From NCBI GenBank assembly GCA_049320945.1, contig JBMOQT010000060.1, forward strand, positions 1 to 14,592: 14,592 nt of DNA. The letters run 5' to 3'. The translations under genes and the position numbers were made by a program. This stretch comes from DYIB01 sp049320945 (GTDB lineage Bacteria; Pseudomonadota; Gammaproteobacteria; Burkholderiales; Rhodocyclaceae). Below the pieces are notes generated by a model, which did no database searches, was not told the origin of the DNA, and saw nothing but the letters and a program-made list of their open reading frames with translations. Positions 1 through 7,350 of this stretch are shown here, piece by piece. The number at the start of each line of letters is the position of its first letter. Positions within the stretch are counted from its first letter, which is position 1.

Positions 1-101
1 GCGTCGGCCTCCCGCTCGGCCGCCAGCACCGCGGCGAACGCCGCATCGAGCGCTTCGTCGGGCGCCCCGGCCGCACCCGCCGCCGCCTTCTTGCTTGCCA
101 T
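1..101 (-). CDS. Start of a leftward gene, product not recognised (partial)
   Basis: An ATG on the minus strand (99-101) opens a frame that runs off the left edge, giving 33 residues beginning MASKKAAAGAAGAPDEAL. A purine-rich GGGAAGA lies about 8 bases before the ATG and could be its ribosome binding site. The visible part is rich in Ala, Glu and Lys: a short disordered head, then a probable helix (DAAFAAVLAAEREAD). It has strongly GC-biased third positions, like its neighbours. It is divergent from the molybdoenzyme operon and shares the 230-base spacer with it. The fragment is too short to assign a family, and I do not recognise it. Confidence 0.55.
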   Translation of the reverse strand, partial: MASKKAAAGAAGAPDEALDAAFAAVLAAEREAD

Positions 102-222
102 CACCGGTTCTTCCCTGTGCGGAACATCGATTCCTGCATGAAATATAGAAGACCGGCACCGACGGCGCGACGCCGATCCAGCAACCGGCGTCAAACCCGC
201 TGGCGCGCTCTCTTCGCGTATG

Positions 223-236
223 TTGATTTTTGTCAT
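223..236 (+). promoter_or_regulatory. FNR/ANR/DNR-type operator upstream of the molybdoenzyme operon
   Basis: TTGAT-TTTT-GTCAT matches the FNR-family palindrome TTGAT-N4-ATCAA: the first half-site is perfect and the second has 3 of 5 bases. It is closer still to the TTGAT-N4-GTCAA form common in this family. The centre is at 229.5. A TATATT -10 element at 258-263 predicts transcription from about 270, which puts the box at about -41, the normal place for a class II FNR-activated promoter. This spacing is the main reason to believe the site. It implies induction under low oxygen, or under nitrogen oxides if the regulator is Dnr/Nnr-like. Confidence 0.6.
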
Positions 237-257
237 AGTTACCGTCCGCCGCCCGAC

Positions 258-263
258 TATATT
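258..263 (+). promoter_or_regulatory. Predicted -10 element of the molybdoenzyme operon
   Basis: TATATT (consensus TATAAT, 5 of 6) lies in an otherwise GC-rich spacer, with transcription expected to begin near 270. No good -35 hexamer is seen; the FNR-like box occupies that place, as expected for an activator-dependent promoter. The leader to the ATG would be about 62 bases. Confidence 0.5.
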
Positions 264-319
264 GGAATTTGGGTCCGGCCATCCCCGCGCGGCCGGATGA
301 AGCCCAGCCGACCTTGGCG

Positions 320-327
320 AAGGAGGT
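320..327 (+). promoter_or_regulatory. Ribosome binding site that fixes the alpha-subunit start at 332
   Basis: AAGGAGGT is a near-perfect Shine-Dalgarno sequence ending 4 bases before the ATG at 332. The frame is open further upstream (to 269), but those codons would put 21 extra residues ahead of the twin-arginine signal and have no such site. The start at 332 is therefore preferred. Confidence 0.85.
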
Positions 328-331
328 TCCC

Positions 332-3300
332 ATGGACAGGCGGCCCCACAGCATTTCACGCCGACGCTTCCTGCAAATGGCCGCGGCCGTCGGGTTCGGC
401 TCGCTGGCGAGCGGCAGCAAAGTGTTCGCCCAGTATCGCTACCTCGAACCGGTCGCGGTGGACAATCCCCTCGCCGCCTACCCCAACCGGGACTGGGAGC
501 GCATGTATCGGGACATCTTCAGGCACGACCGGACCTTCGTCTTCATGTGCTGTCCCAACGATACCCACAACTGCCTGCTCAATGCCTTTGTCAAGAACAA
601 CGTCGTGGTGCGCATCGAGCCCACTTACGGCTACGGCAAGGCCCAGGACCTGTACGGAAACCAGGCCTCGCACCGCTGGGATCCGCGTTGCTGCCAGAAA
701 GGGCTGGTGCTGGCGCGCCGCTTCTACGGCGACCGGCGGGTCAACGGCGCTTTCCTGCGCAAGGGCTTCAAGGAATGGGTGGACCGGGGCTTCCCGCGCG
801 ACGCCGCCACCGGCGCCGCGCCTGCGGAGCTGATGCGGCGCGGTTGGGACAGCTGGGTCAAGGTGCCCCACGAAGTCGCCTATCAATACCATGCCAAGGC
901 GCTGCAAAACATCGCCCAGACCTACTCCGGCGACCAGGGCAAGAAATACTTGCTGGCCCAGGGCTATGACCCGGACATGGTGGAGCAGGTGGGCGGCGCG
1001 GGCACCCGGGTAATGAAGTTCCGGGGCGGCATGGCCAAGCAGGGGGCGGCGCGCATTTTCGGCTGCTTCCGCATGGGCAATTCCATGGCGCTGCTGGATC
1101 ACCATATCCGCGGCGTGAGCCCGGACGATGCGAAGGGCGCCGGCTCCTGGGACTCCTACTCCTTCCATACCGATCTGCCGCCGGGCCACCCCATGGTCAC
1201 CGGCGAGCAGACCAACGATTTTGAGCTGTTCGACACCGAAAACGCCAAGCTCATCGTCGTCTGGGGCATGAACTGGATCACCACCAAGATGCCGGACAGC
1301 CACTGGCTGACCGAGGCGCGGCTGAAGGGCGCCAAGACCGTGGCGGTGACGGTGGAATACTCGGCCACGGCTTCCAAGTGCGACGACGTGGTGGTGATCC
1401 GGCCCGGCACCGACCCGGCCCTCGCCCTCGGGCTGGCCCAGGTGATGATCGCCGAGAAGCTGTTCGACGAGAAGTTCGTCAAACGCAATACCGACCTGGT
1501 GTCCCTGGTGCGCATGGACACGCTGGAGCGGCTCAAGGCTGCGGACGTCTTCCCAGGCCACACGGATGCGCCGCTCACCAACTGGGCGCAGGTCATCGAG
1601 AAAGGCAAGGCGGCGCCGCCCACGCCGCAGCAGAAGGGCATGCAGGTGCCCGAAGCGCTCGCCAAGGAGTTCGCCGACTTCGTCGTGTGGGACGCGAAGA
1701 GCAGGAGGCCGGCGGCCATCTCCCATGACCAGGTGGGCGATCACTTCGACAAGCTGGGGCTGGAGCCAGCCCTGACCGGCAGCTTCGAGGTCACCCTGGC
1801 GGACGGCAGGAAGGTGCAGGTACGCCCGGTGTTCGATCTCACCAGGCAGTACCTGGACGCCAACATGACGCCCGACAAGGTGAGCAGGCTCACCTGGGCG
1901 CCCCGGCAGGCGATCCGGTCCCTGGCGCGCGACATCGCCAGGAGCGGCGGGCAGACGCTGATCGCCGTAGGCATGGGCCCGAACCAGTTCTGGAACAACG
2001 ACAACAAGGACCGGGCGCTTTTCCTGGTGCTGGCCCTGGCCGGCAGCCTGGGGCGTCACGGCGGCAACATCGGCAGCTATGCCGGTACTTACAAGAACAC
2101 CCTGTTCTCGGGCGTGCCGCGCTGGACGGCCGAAGATCCCTTCAGCCCGCAACTCGACCCGGCCGGGGCGGTGAAGACCCGGCTCTATCTGCGCGCCGAG
2201 TCGATGCACTACTGGGCCAACGGCGAGCGCATCATGAAGGCGGGCAACAAGACGATCACCACCGGCGCCCACTGCCCCACGCCCACCAAGGCCATCTGGC
2301 AGGTGAACTCCAATTCCTCCCTGGGCAACCAGAAGGGCTTCTACGACGTGGTGTTCAACACGCTGCCCAAGGCGGAAGTGGTGGCGTACAACGAGTGGTG
2401 GTGGACCGCCTCCTGCGAGTTCTCCGACATCGTGTACGGCGTGGATTCCTGGATGGAGTTCAAGTACCCGGACTTCACCGCTTCCAACACCAATCCGTTC
2501 TTCCAGGCCTACCCGCGCACGCCCATCCAGCGCGCCTTCAACACGGTCTCCGACAACGAGACCTACCTCGGCGTGGCACGCGAGCTCACCAGGCTGACCG
2601 GCGACAAACGCTTCGAGCAGATGTGGCAGTTCGTGGCCGAGGGCCGCGTCGAGGTCTATCTGCAACGCATCATCGACGGCTCGACCCCGCTCAGGGGCTA
2701 CCGCTTCGAAGACATCGAGAACCTGGCCAGGCGCGGCATTCCCGCGCTCATGAACACCCGCACCTATCCGCGGGCCAACAGCTACGAGCAGGTGGCCGAG
2801 TCGAAGCCCTGGTACACCAAGACCGGGCGGCTGGAGTTCTATCGCCCGGAGCCGGAGTTCATCGAGGCGGGCGAGAACCTGATCGTGCACCGGGAACCTT
2901 CCGACGCCACCTTCTACGACCCATGTGCCATTCTGGCCGCGCCCCATCCGGCGCTGCGGCCCAAGAAGCCGCAGGACTGGGGCATCGGGCCCGAGGATCG
3001 CGGTCACATCACGCGCCAGATGCGCAACACCGTGTACGACGTGAATGGATTGTTGGCAACCAGGCATCCGCTGCGGGACAAGGGCTGGCATTACGTATTT
3101 CACACCCCGAAATACCGCCACGGCGCCCATACCATGCCCATCGACACCGACTTCATGGCGGCGCTGTTCGGCCCCTTCGGCGACATGTACCGGCGCGACA
3201 AGCGCATGCCGGGCGATGGCGAGATGTACGTGGACATCAATCCCCAGGATGCGAAGAAGCTGGGCATCAACGACGGCGACTACGTATGGATCGACGGCGA

Positions 3301-3820
3301 CCCGAACGATCTGCCCTTCCGCGGCTGGCAGGACGCGGCCCGCAAGGACGAGTACAAAGTGGCGCGGCTGCTGGTGCGGGCCCGCTACTATCCGGGGACG
3401 CCGCCGGGCATCACCCGCATGTGGTTCAACGGCTACATGGCCACGCCCGGCTCGGTCAAGGCCCACGAGACGCGCCCCGACGGCCTGGCGAAGAACGAGG
3501 AAACCCATTACCAGGCGCTGTTCCGCTACGGCGGTCACCAGTCTCTTACCCGCTCCTGGCTCAAGCCGACCCATCAGACCCACTCGCTGATCACGCGCCG
3601 GTCGTGGACCAACGAGGTCACCAAGGGCTTCAACGTGGACGTGCACTGCGTGACCAGCGCACCGCGCGAGTCCATCGCCAGGTTCGCCAAGGCCGAGGAC
3701 GGCGGCATCGGCGGCAAGGGGTTGTGGCGCCCGGTCACGTTGGGCCTGCGCCCGAGCGCGGAGAGCGAAGCGATGAAGCGCTACCTGAGCGGCGGTTTCG
3801 TCAGGCTGAAGAGGGCATGA
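332..3820 (+). CDS. Catalytic (alpha) subunit of a periplasmic type II DMSO reductase family molybdoenzyme, NxrA/pNarG-like
   Basis: This 1162-residue protein should carry the Mo-bis(pyranopterin) cofactor and do oxo-transfer chemistry, probably on a nitrogen or other oxyanion. It begins with a Tat signal: SRRRFLQ at 9-15, a hydrophobic stretch, and likely cleavage after VFA33. The proximal iron-sulfur site is C73-x3-D77-x3-C81 plus C121, where NarG has His-x3-Cys-x3-Cys plus Cys. D281, in the motif YSFHTDLPPGHP, aligns with the Asp that binds Mo in NarG and marks the type II clade. The C-terminal third has the pterin-binding fold (around NPQDAKKLGINDGDYVWIDGD). The length is near that of Nitrospira-type NxrA (about 1150) and longer than EbdA, DdhA or PcrA (about 910-980). 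Stretches such as PNDTHNCLLNA and WGMNWITTKMPDSHWLTEAR look NxrA-like from memory. It is the first gene of the operon. The substrate and direction (nitrite oxidation, or nitrate, chlorate or selenate reduction) are not settled; the FNR box favours a reductase. Confidence 0.9.
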   Translation: MDRRPHSISRRRFLQMAAAVGFGSLASGSKVFAQYRYLEPVAVDNPLAAYPNRDWERMYRDIFRHDRTFVFMCCPNDTHNCLLNAFVKNNVVVRIEPTYGYGKAQDLYGNQASHRWDPRCCQKGLVLARRFYGDRRVNGAFLRKGFKEWVDRGFPRDAATGAAPAELMRRGWDSWVKVPHEVAYQYHAKALQNIAQTYSGDQGKKYLLAQGYDPDMVEQVGGAGTRVMKFRGGMAKQGAARIFGCFRMGNSMALLDHHIRGVSPDDAKGAGSWDSYSFHTDLPPGHPMVTGEQTNDFELFDTENAKLIVVWGMNWITTKMPDSHWLTEARLKGAKTVAVTVEYSATASKCDDVVVIRPGTDPALALGLAQVMIAEKLFDEKFVKRNTDLVSLVRMDTLERLKAADVFPGHTDAPLTNWAQVIEKGKAAPPTPQQKGMQVPEALAKEFADFVVWDAKSRRPAAISHDQVGDHFDKLGLEPALTGSFEVTLADGRKVQVRPVFDLTRQYLDANMTPDKVSRLTWAPRQAIRSLARDIARSGGQTLIAVGMGPNQFWNNDNKDRALFLVLALAGSLGRHGGNIGSYAGTYKNTLFSGVPRWTAEDPFSPQLDPAGAVKTRLYLRAESMHYWANGERIMKAGNKTITTGAHCPTPTKAIWQVNSNSSLGNQKGFYDVVFNTLPKAEVVAYNEWWWTASCEFSDIVYGVDSWMEFKYPDFTASNTNPFFQAYPRTPIQRAFNTVSDNETYLGVARELTRLTGDKRFEQMWQFVAEGRVEVYLQRIIDGSTPLRGYRFEDIENLARRGIPALMNTRTYPRANSYEQVAESKPWYTKTGRLEFYRPEPEFIEAGENLIVHREPSDATFYDPCAILAAPHPALRPKKPQDWGIGPEDRGHITRQMRNTVYDVNGLLATRHPLRDKGWHYVFHTPKYRHGAHTMPIDTDFMAALFGPFGDMYRRDKRMPGDGEMYVDINPQDAKKLGINDGDYVWIDGDPNDLPFRGWQDAARKDEYKVARLLVRARYYPGTPPGITRMWFNGYMATPGSVKAHETRPDGLAKNEETHYQALFRYGGHQSLTRSWLKPTHQTHSLITRRSWTNEVTKGFNVDVHCVTSAPRESIARFAKAEDGGIGGKGLWRPVTLGLRPSAESEAMKRYLSGGFVRLKRA

Positions 3821-3851
3821 CGGGCCGCGCGCTACCTACCGGAGAAAGCCA

Positions 3852-4979
3852 ATGAGCAAGGTCTACAACTGGCAGATCGGCCGGGAGATGGAGTATCCCT
3901 ACGAGGGTGCGCGTCCCCAGAAGCAGTTCGCGATGGTGATGGACCTGAACAAGTGCATCGCCTGCCAGACCTGCACCGTCGCCTGCAAGACCACCTGGAC
4001 CACGGGCCGCGGCCAGGAATACATGTTCTGGAACAACGTCGAGTCCAAGCCTTACGGCTACTATCCGCTGGGCTGGGATGTGAACATCCTGAACAAGCTG
4101 GGCGTGCAGGAAATGGGCGGGCCGGTCTACAAGGGCAAGACCCTGTTCGATGCGGCGCCCCAGGGAGAGCGGGTGCTCGGCTACCTGCCGGACGACATGG
4201 ATTACGCCCATCCCAACATCGGCGAGGACGACTCCTACGGCACGATGGGCCAGGGCGCGTTCCTGCAGGTGCCGCACATGCAGTGGATGTACTATCTGCC
4301 GCGCATCTGCAACCACTGCACCTACCCCGGCTGCCTCGGCGCGTGCCCGCGCCAGGCCATCTACAAGCGGCCCGAAGACGGCATCGTGCTCATCGATCAG
4401 ACCCGCTGCCGCGGCTACCGGGAGTGTGTCAAGGGCTGCCCGTACAAGAAGACTTATTTCAACCCCATGACCCGGGTTTCCGAGAAGTGCATCGGCTGCT
4501 ACCCGGCGTTGGAGAACGGCCGCCAGACCCAATGCACCATCACCTGCATCGGCAAGATCCGGTTGCAAGGCTTCATCGGCACACCCGACAAGGCACGGGA
4601 GGATAACCCCATCGACTACATCGTCCATGTGGTCAAGGTAGCCAAGCCCCTGTACCCGCAGTTTGGCCTGGAGCCGAACGTGTACTACATCCCCCCGGTG
4701 CACGTGCCGCCGCAGTATCTCGGCCAGATGTTCGGCTGGGGCGTCGAGCAGTCGGTCCAGACCTACCGCAAAGCGTCACAGGACCAGAAGTTGCTGGGCG
4801 CGCTCCTGCTCTTCGGCGCCACGGCCGATGTCATCCACCACTACAAGGTGGAAGGCCGCCATACCATCGGCTACGACGAGAAGGGTGCGGAAATGGTGCG
4901 CGTACCGCTCAAGGAGCCGACCTTCCTGCGCGTGGCCTACGATGACAGGTACCAGTCCCACCGCAGCAACATGACCTGA
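3852..4979 (+). CDS. Iron-sulfur (beta) subunit, NxrB/NarH-like
   Basis: A 375-residue electron-transfer subunit carrying electrons between alpha and gamma. Four cluster motifs are visible: C35-x2-C38-x2-C41-x3-C45; C153-x2-C156-x4-C161-x3-C165; C186, C192 and C196; and C213-x2-C216-x11-C228-x3-C232. The fourth ligand of the third group is replaced by Tyr189 (CRGYREC). NarH has Trp here (CRGW), which gives a [3Fe-4S] cluster, so three [4Fe-4S] and one [3Fe-4S] are expected. The segment EKCIGCYPALENG and the later GLEPNVYYIPPVHVP are typical of NxrB and related beta subunits. There is no signal peptide, so it should be exported folded together with alpha through Tat. The ATG follows a GGAGA site, 31 bases after the alpha stop. 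Confidence 0.92.
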   Translation: MSKVYNWQIGREMEYPYEGARPQKQFAMVMDLNKCIACQTCTVACKTTWTTGRGQEYMFWNNVESKPYGYYPLGWDVNILNKLGVQEMGGPVYKGKTLFDAAPQGERVLGYLPDDMDYAHPNIGEDDSYGTMGQGAFLQVPHMQWMYYLPRICNHCTYPGCLGACPRQAIYKRPEDGIVLIDQTRCRGYRECVKGCPYKKTYFNPMTRVSEKCIGCYPALENGRQTQCTITCIGKIRLQGFIGTPDKAREDNPIDYIVHVVKVAKPLYPQFGLEPNVYYIPPVHVPPQYLGQMFGWGVEQSVQTYRKASQDQKLLGALLLFGATADVIHHYKVEGRHTIGYDEKGAEMVRVPLKEPTFLRVAYDDRYQSHRSNMT

Positions 4980-5007
4980 TTGCGGCGAGTTGGCCAAGAG
5001 GCATTCC

Positions 5008-5856
5008 ATGAAGACGAGCAAATTGACTGCTGCACTATGGGCCGCGGCGATCGGCATGGCTGCCCTGCCGGCGGCCGCCCAACAGGCGCTCGAGGCCGGG
5101 CGCTTCGCCGAACCCGGTCCGCTCCTCGACCCGGACGCGGCGGTATGGCAGTCGGCGCGTGAGGTGAGCGTGACCATGCTGCCGCAAAACGTCGCGACGC
5201 CCATGCACCTGAACGCCGCAGTGAAGGAACTCAAGGTCAAGGCGGCGCACAACGGCCAGTGGCTGGCCCTGCGCCTGGAATGGAAGGATCCCACCAGGAA
5301 CGACACGATGGTCACCGACCAGTTCGGCGACCAGGTGGCGGTGGAGTTGCCGCTCGACGCCAAGCCGGACGCGCTGCCCAGCCCCATGATGGGTCACAAG
5401 GGCGGGAGAGTGAATATTCTTCAATGGCGCGCCCCGTTCCAGCGGGACATGGAAAAGGGCGAACCGGACGTGAAGACCCTGTATCCCAACGCCCATGCCG
5501 ATCTTTACCCCGACCAGGTGCTGCGGGTGACGGATGCGCGACCCTACATGGGTGCGCTGGGCGTCGACAATCCCGTCTCCCGTCCGAAGCAAAGCCCTGT
5601 CCTGGACCAGATGGCGGAAGGCTGGGGCACCATGACCGTCAAGCCGGACCAGCATGCGGACGGCAAAGGCGTCTGGGAGAACGGCACCTGGAAGGTGGTG
5701 ATCACCTTGCCGCTGGTGAGCGGCGGCAGCAACGCGCCGCGCCTGGCGCCCGGAGACACTACCGCGGTCGCCTTCGCCGTCTGGGAGGGCGGCAACCAGG
5801 AAGTGGGAGCGAGGAAGGCCTGGTCCCACTGGGTTCCGCTCCAGCTGGCGAAGTGA
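5008..5856 (+). CDS. Heme b-binding gamma subunit, EbdC/DdhC family
   Basis: A 282-residue periplasmic subunit of the ethylbenzene dehydrogenase-related family, which holds one b-type heme and passes electrons between the beta subunit and a soluble carrier. It has a Sec signal peptide: K2 and K5, a hydrophobic core to residue 20, and probable cleavage at AAA24-QQ. The family's axial ligands are a Met and a Lys; the likely ones here are M128 (in PMMGHKGGRVNILQW) and K270 (in GARKAWSHW). There is no CxxCH, so a covalent c-type heme is not expected. The ATG at 5008 is chosen over a TTG 18 bases upstream because the signal peptide begins directly there and AAGAGG precedes it. No membrane anchor follows, so the enzyme looks soluble in the periplasm. 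Confidence 0.88.
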   Translation: MKTSKLTAALWAAAIGMAALPAAAQQALEAGRFAEPGPLLDPDAAVWQSAREVSVTMLPQNVATPMHLNAAVKELKVKAAHNGQWLALRLEWKDPTRNDTMVTDQFGDQVAVELPLDAKPDALPSPMMGHKGGRVNILQWRAPFQRDMEKGEPDVKTLYPNAHADLYPDQVLRVTDARPYMGALGVDNPVSRPKQSPVLDQMAEGWGTMTVKPDQHADGKGVWENGTWKVVITLPLVSGGSNAPRLAPGDTTAVAFAVWEGGNQEVGARKAWSHWVPLQLAK

Positions 5857-5858
5857 CC

Positions 5859-6653
5859 ATGGCAGGCGCGGCGAAGCTTGGCCTTTCCGGGCGAAGAACC
5901 CAGGACGACTTGGGGAAAGCCGTCGAAGTCCAGTCGCTCCTGGCCCTTTCTGCCGCGTTTCGGGTGCTGGCCCAAGGGTTCGCCTATCCGGTGGCGGGAC
6001 ACCGCGCGGACGTGCTGGCGGGCCTCGAAGCGGCGGCGCGGAGCGCCGCGCGGGTCGGGTCGCCCACGCTGGCCCGGGCATTGCGGCGCAGCGCCGGCCC
6101 CTGGCAGGAGCGGACGGACGAGATGCTGGCCGCGGAGTATCTGCGGCTGTTCCGCGCCGGCGGACCCGTATCGCTCCACGAAACCGCCTACGGCGATGCC
6201 CGGCGCATCGCCGGCCGGGCCGTAGAGCTCGCCGACATCGCCGGCTTCTACGCCGCTTTCGGTTTTCGCCTCACGGAAAACGAACCGGACCTGCCGGACC
6301 ACCTGTGCCCAGAGCTGGAGTTCTACAGCCTGCTGCTCCTGAAGCTGGCCTACGCCAGCCGCTCCGGGTGGTCACCGGGGCGCCAGGTGGTGCGCGGGGC
6401 CGCGCGGCTTTTCCTGCAGCATCATCTTGGCCGCTGGGCCGGCGCGTTGGTGCCGGAGCTGAACGCTCACGATGCCGACGCACCGTACCGCGAACTTGTT
6501 CGTTTGCTGGACACCCTGGTCCGCCTCGAGATCAAGCGCTCGAAGGTGGCGCCGCTGCCCGCCACCGGACGGCTGCCCCACGATCCGATGCAGGAAGACG
6601 ATTTCGCCTGTCCCCGGGAGCTGGCGGGCATGCCGCCGTCCGCTCCCGCGTGA
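5859..6653 (+). CDS. TorD/NarJ-type molybdoenzyme maturation chaperone
   Basis: A 264-residue, all-helical cytoplasmic protein of the TorD/DmsD/NarJ group, corresponding to EbdD/DdhD or NarJ in related operons. Such chaperones bind the Tat signal of the catalytic subunit and hold it back until the Mo cofactor and partners are inserted. Visible features are an N-terminal helix pair (around VEVQSLLALSAAFRVLAQGF), the segment EYLRLFRAGGPVSLHETAYG, typical of the family core, and EPDLPDHLCPELEFYSLLLLKLA, where the family has a conserved DHL-x2-EL-x-F motif. The ATG sits 2 bases after the gamma stop, so translation is probably coupled. Its presence confirms that the operon is complete for assembly of the enzyme. 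It has no signal peptide. Confidence 0.88.
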   Translation: MAGAAKLGLSGRRTQDDLGKAVEVQSLLALSAAFRVLAQGFAYPVAGHRADVLAGLEAAARSAARVGSPTLARALRRSAGPWQERTDEMLAAEYLRLFRAGGPVSLHETAYGDARRIAGRAVELADIAGFYAAFGFRLTENEPDLPDHLCPELEFYSLLLLKLAYASRSGWSPGRQVVRGAARLFLQHHLGRWAGALVPELNAHDADAPYRELVRLLDTLVRLEIKRSKVAPLPATGRLPHDPMQEDDFACPRELAGMPPSAPA

Positions 6654-6670
6654 CCCGCCCGGGGTTACGC
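6648..6670. terminator. Hairpin at convergent gene ends, possible bidirectional terminator
   Basis: GCGTGACCC (6648-6656) pairs over all 9 positions with GGGTTACGC (6662-6670), with one G-T wobble, around a 5-base loop. It contains the TGA stop of the chaperone gene on the plus strand and the TAA stop of the ABM gene on the minus strand. There is no clear T-run on either side, so efficient intrinsic termination is uncertain. Confidence 0.4.
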
Positions 6671-6958
6671 CCCCACACTGACCTCGAACACCTCCCGGGT
6701 GGGCGGTCCGGCCAGCACCGGGGCAAGCTTGGCGATCTGCTGCTGGTAATAGCCGCTCGTCTCACTGGCTTTCAGGTCCGCCTCGCTTTCCCAAAGGGTG
6801 ACCGAGATCCCCTTGCCGGTGCCGGGGTCCGTCAGCAGATAAGCCCCCTTGAAGCCCTTCTGCTCCTTTGCCGCCGGCATGATCGAATCGCGGTAAATGC
6901 GAATGGCTTCTTCGGTCTTGCCGGGCAACGCCTGAACTGCCACTACACGAGCATGCAT
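6665..6958 (-). CDS. Small ABM-domain (antibiotic biosynthesis monooxygenase-like) protein
   Basis: A 97-residue protein with the ABM/dimeric alpha-beta barrel pattern: a first strand MHARVVAVQALPGK, a helix TEEAIRIYRDSIMPAAKEQ, the signature GFKGAYLLTDPGTGKGISVTLWES, a helix with ADLKASETSGYYQQQIAKL, and a last strand TREVFEVSV. Members include quinol monooxygenases, heme-degrading IsdG types and many uncharacterised stress proteins. No cofactor-binding residue here points to one of them. GGAGGT lies 5 bases before the ATG (6956-6958), which supports the start over an ATG in another frame 4 bases downstream. It is convergent with the molybdoenzyme operon and probably unrelated to it in function. 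Confidence 0.82.
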   Translation of the reverse strand: MHARVVAVQALPGKTEEAIRIYRDSIMPAAKEQKGFKGAYLLTDPGTGKGISVTLWESEADLKASETSGYYQQQIAKLAPVLAGPPTREVFEVSVGA

Positions 6959-7091
6959 GATTGACCTCCATTGCCCAGTGGCGCACCTTGGACAGGCGCT
7001 GGTACCACTGCGCGAAAGCGGGATGATTCACCTGTAGCCGCGAGCAGGCGCAGGCGCCAATCAAAGGTTTCGATCTGTTGCGGCTTGGGAA

Positions 7092-7323
7092 TTATTCCCG
7101 GCCGCGCCCCTGGCGGGGCGCGCGGGTGACGCGGATGACGCCCTCGGACACGCGCACCGCGCCCAGGGTTTCGGATTCGATGCCCTCGCACGCCCTCGCC
7201 GTCGCCGCTGGTCTTGAAGCGCTTCATGCGCAGGGCAAGGGCATAGGTGTCGTCCGACGACGTTACGACGACATTACTCGGCCGGCCCTTCCCTCGCCGC
7301 TGAGCGACCGGCGATATCTCGGG
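7092..7323 (-). pseudogene. Frameshifted 3' remnant of an unrecognised gene
   Basis: The 392 bases between 6959 and 7350 hold no intact gene, but the minus strand from about 7323 to the TAA at 7092-7094 reads as coding in two adjoining frames. The first frame gives SSDDTYALALRMKRFKTSG and then GDGEGV. Near 7189 the frame slips by one base and continues EGIESETLGAVRVSEGVIR, then VTRAPRQGRGRE and a stop. Both halves have strongly GC-biased third positions. One extra G near 7189 explains the slip, and removing it gives a smooth ...GEGVEGIESETLG.... An in-frame TGA at 7324-7326 ends the open stretch on its 5' side, next to the sigma-54-like gene. I do not recognise the family. It could be a decayed gene or, less likely, a sequencing indel in a short one. 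Confidence 0.45.
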
Positions 7324-7350
7324 TCACCGCCGCCCAACTCTTGATTCTCC

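Noticed and set aside
117..833. Plus-strand open frame of 238 codons across the operon promoter
   Set aside because: It overlaps the alpha subunit in another frame, is Arg/Ser/Pro-rich, and runs through the predicted promoter and ribosome binding site.
356..3646. Very long open frame (1096 codons) antisense to the molybdoenzyme alpha gene
   Set aside because: Long antisense frames are expected opposite GC-rich genes. The translation is low-complexity His/Val/Gly/Arg-rich and matches no family, while the plus strand is a clear molybdoenzyme.
6959..7064. Possible end of a glutathione S-transferase-like gene on the minus strand (peptide VNHPAFAQWYQRLSKVRHWA)
   Set aside because: The peptide resembles a GST C-terminal helix, but the frame runs into the ABM gene without a proper stop and nothing upstream supports it. 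It is too short to call.
7078..7344. Plus-strand open frame just upstream of, and in frame with, the RpoN-like gene
   Set aside because: It ends at TGA 7342-7344, is rich in Arg/Pro/Ser, and is the antisense of the more convincing minus-strand remnant.
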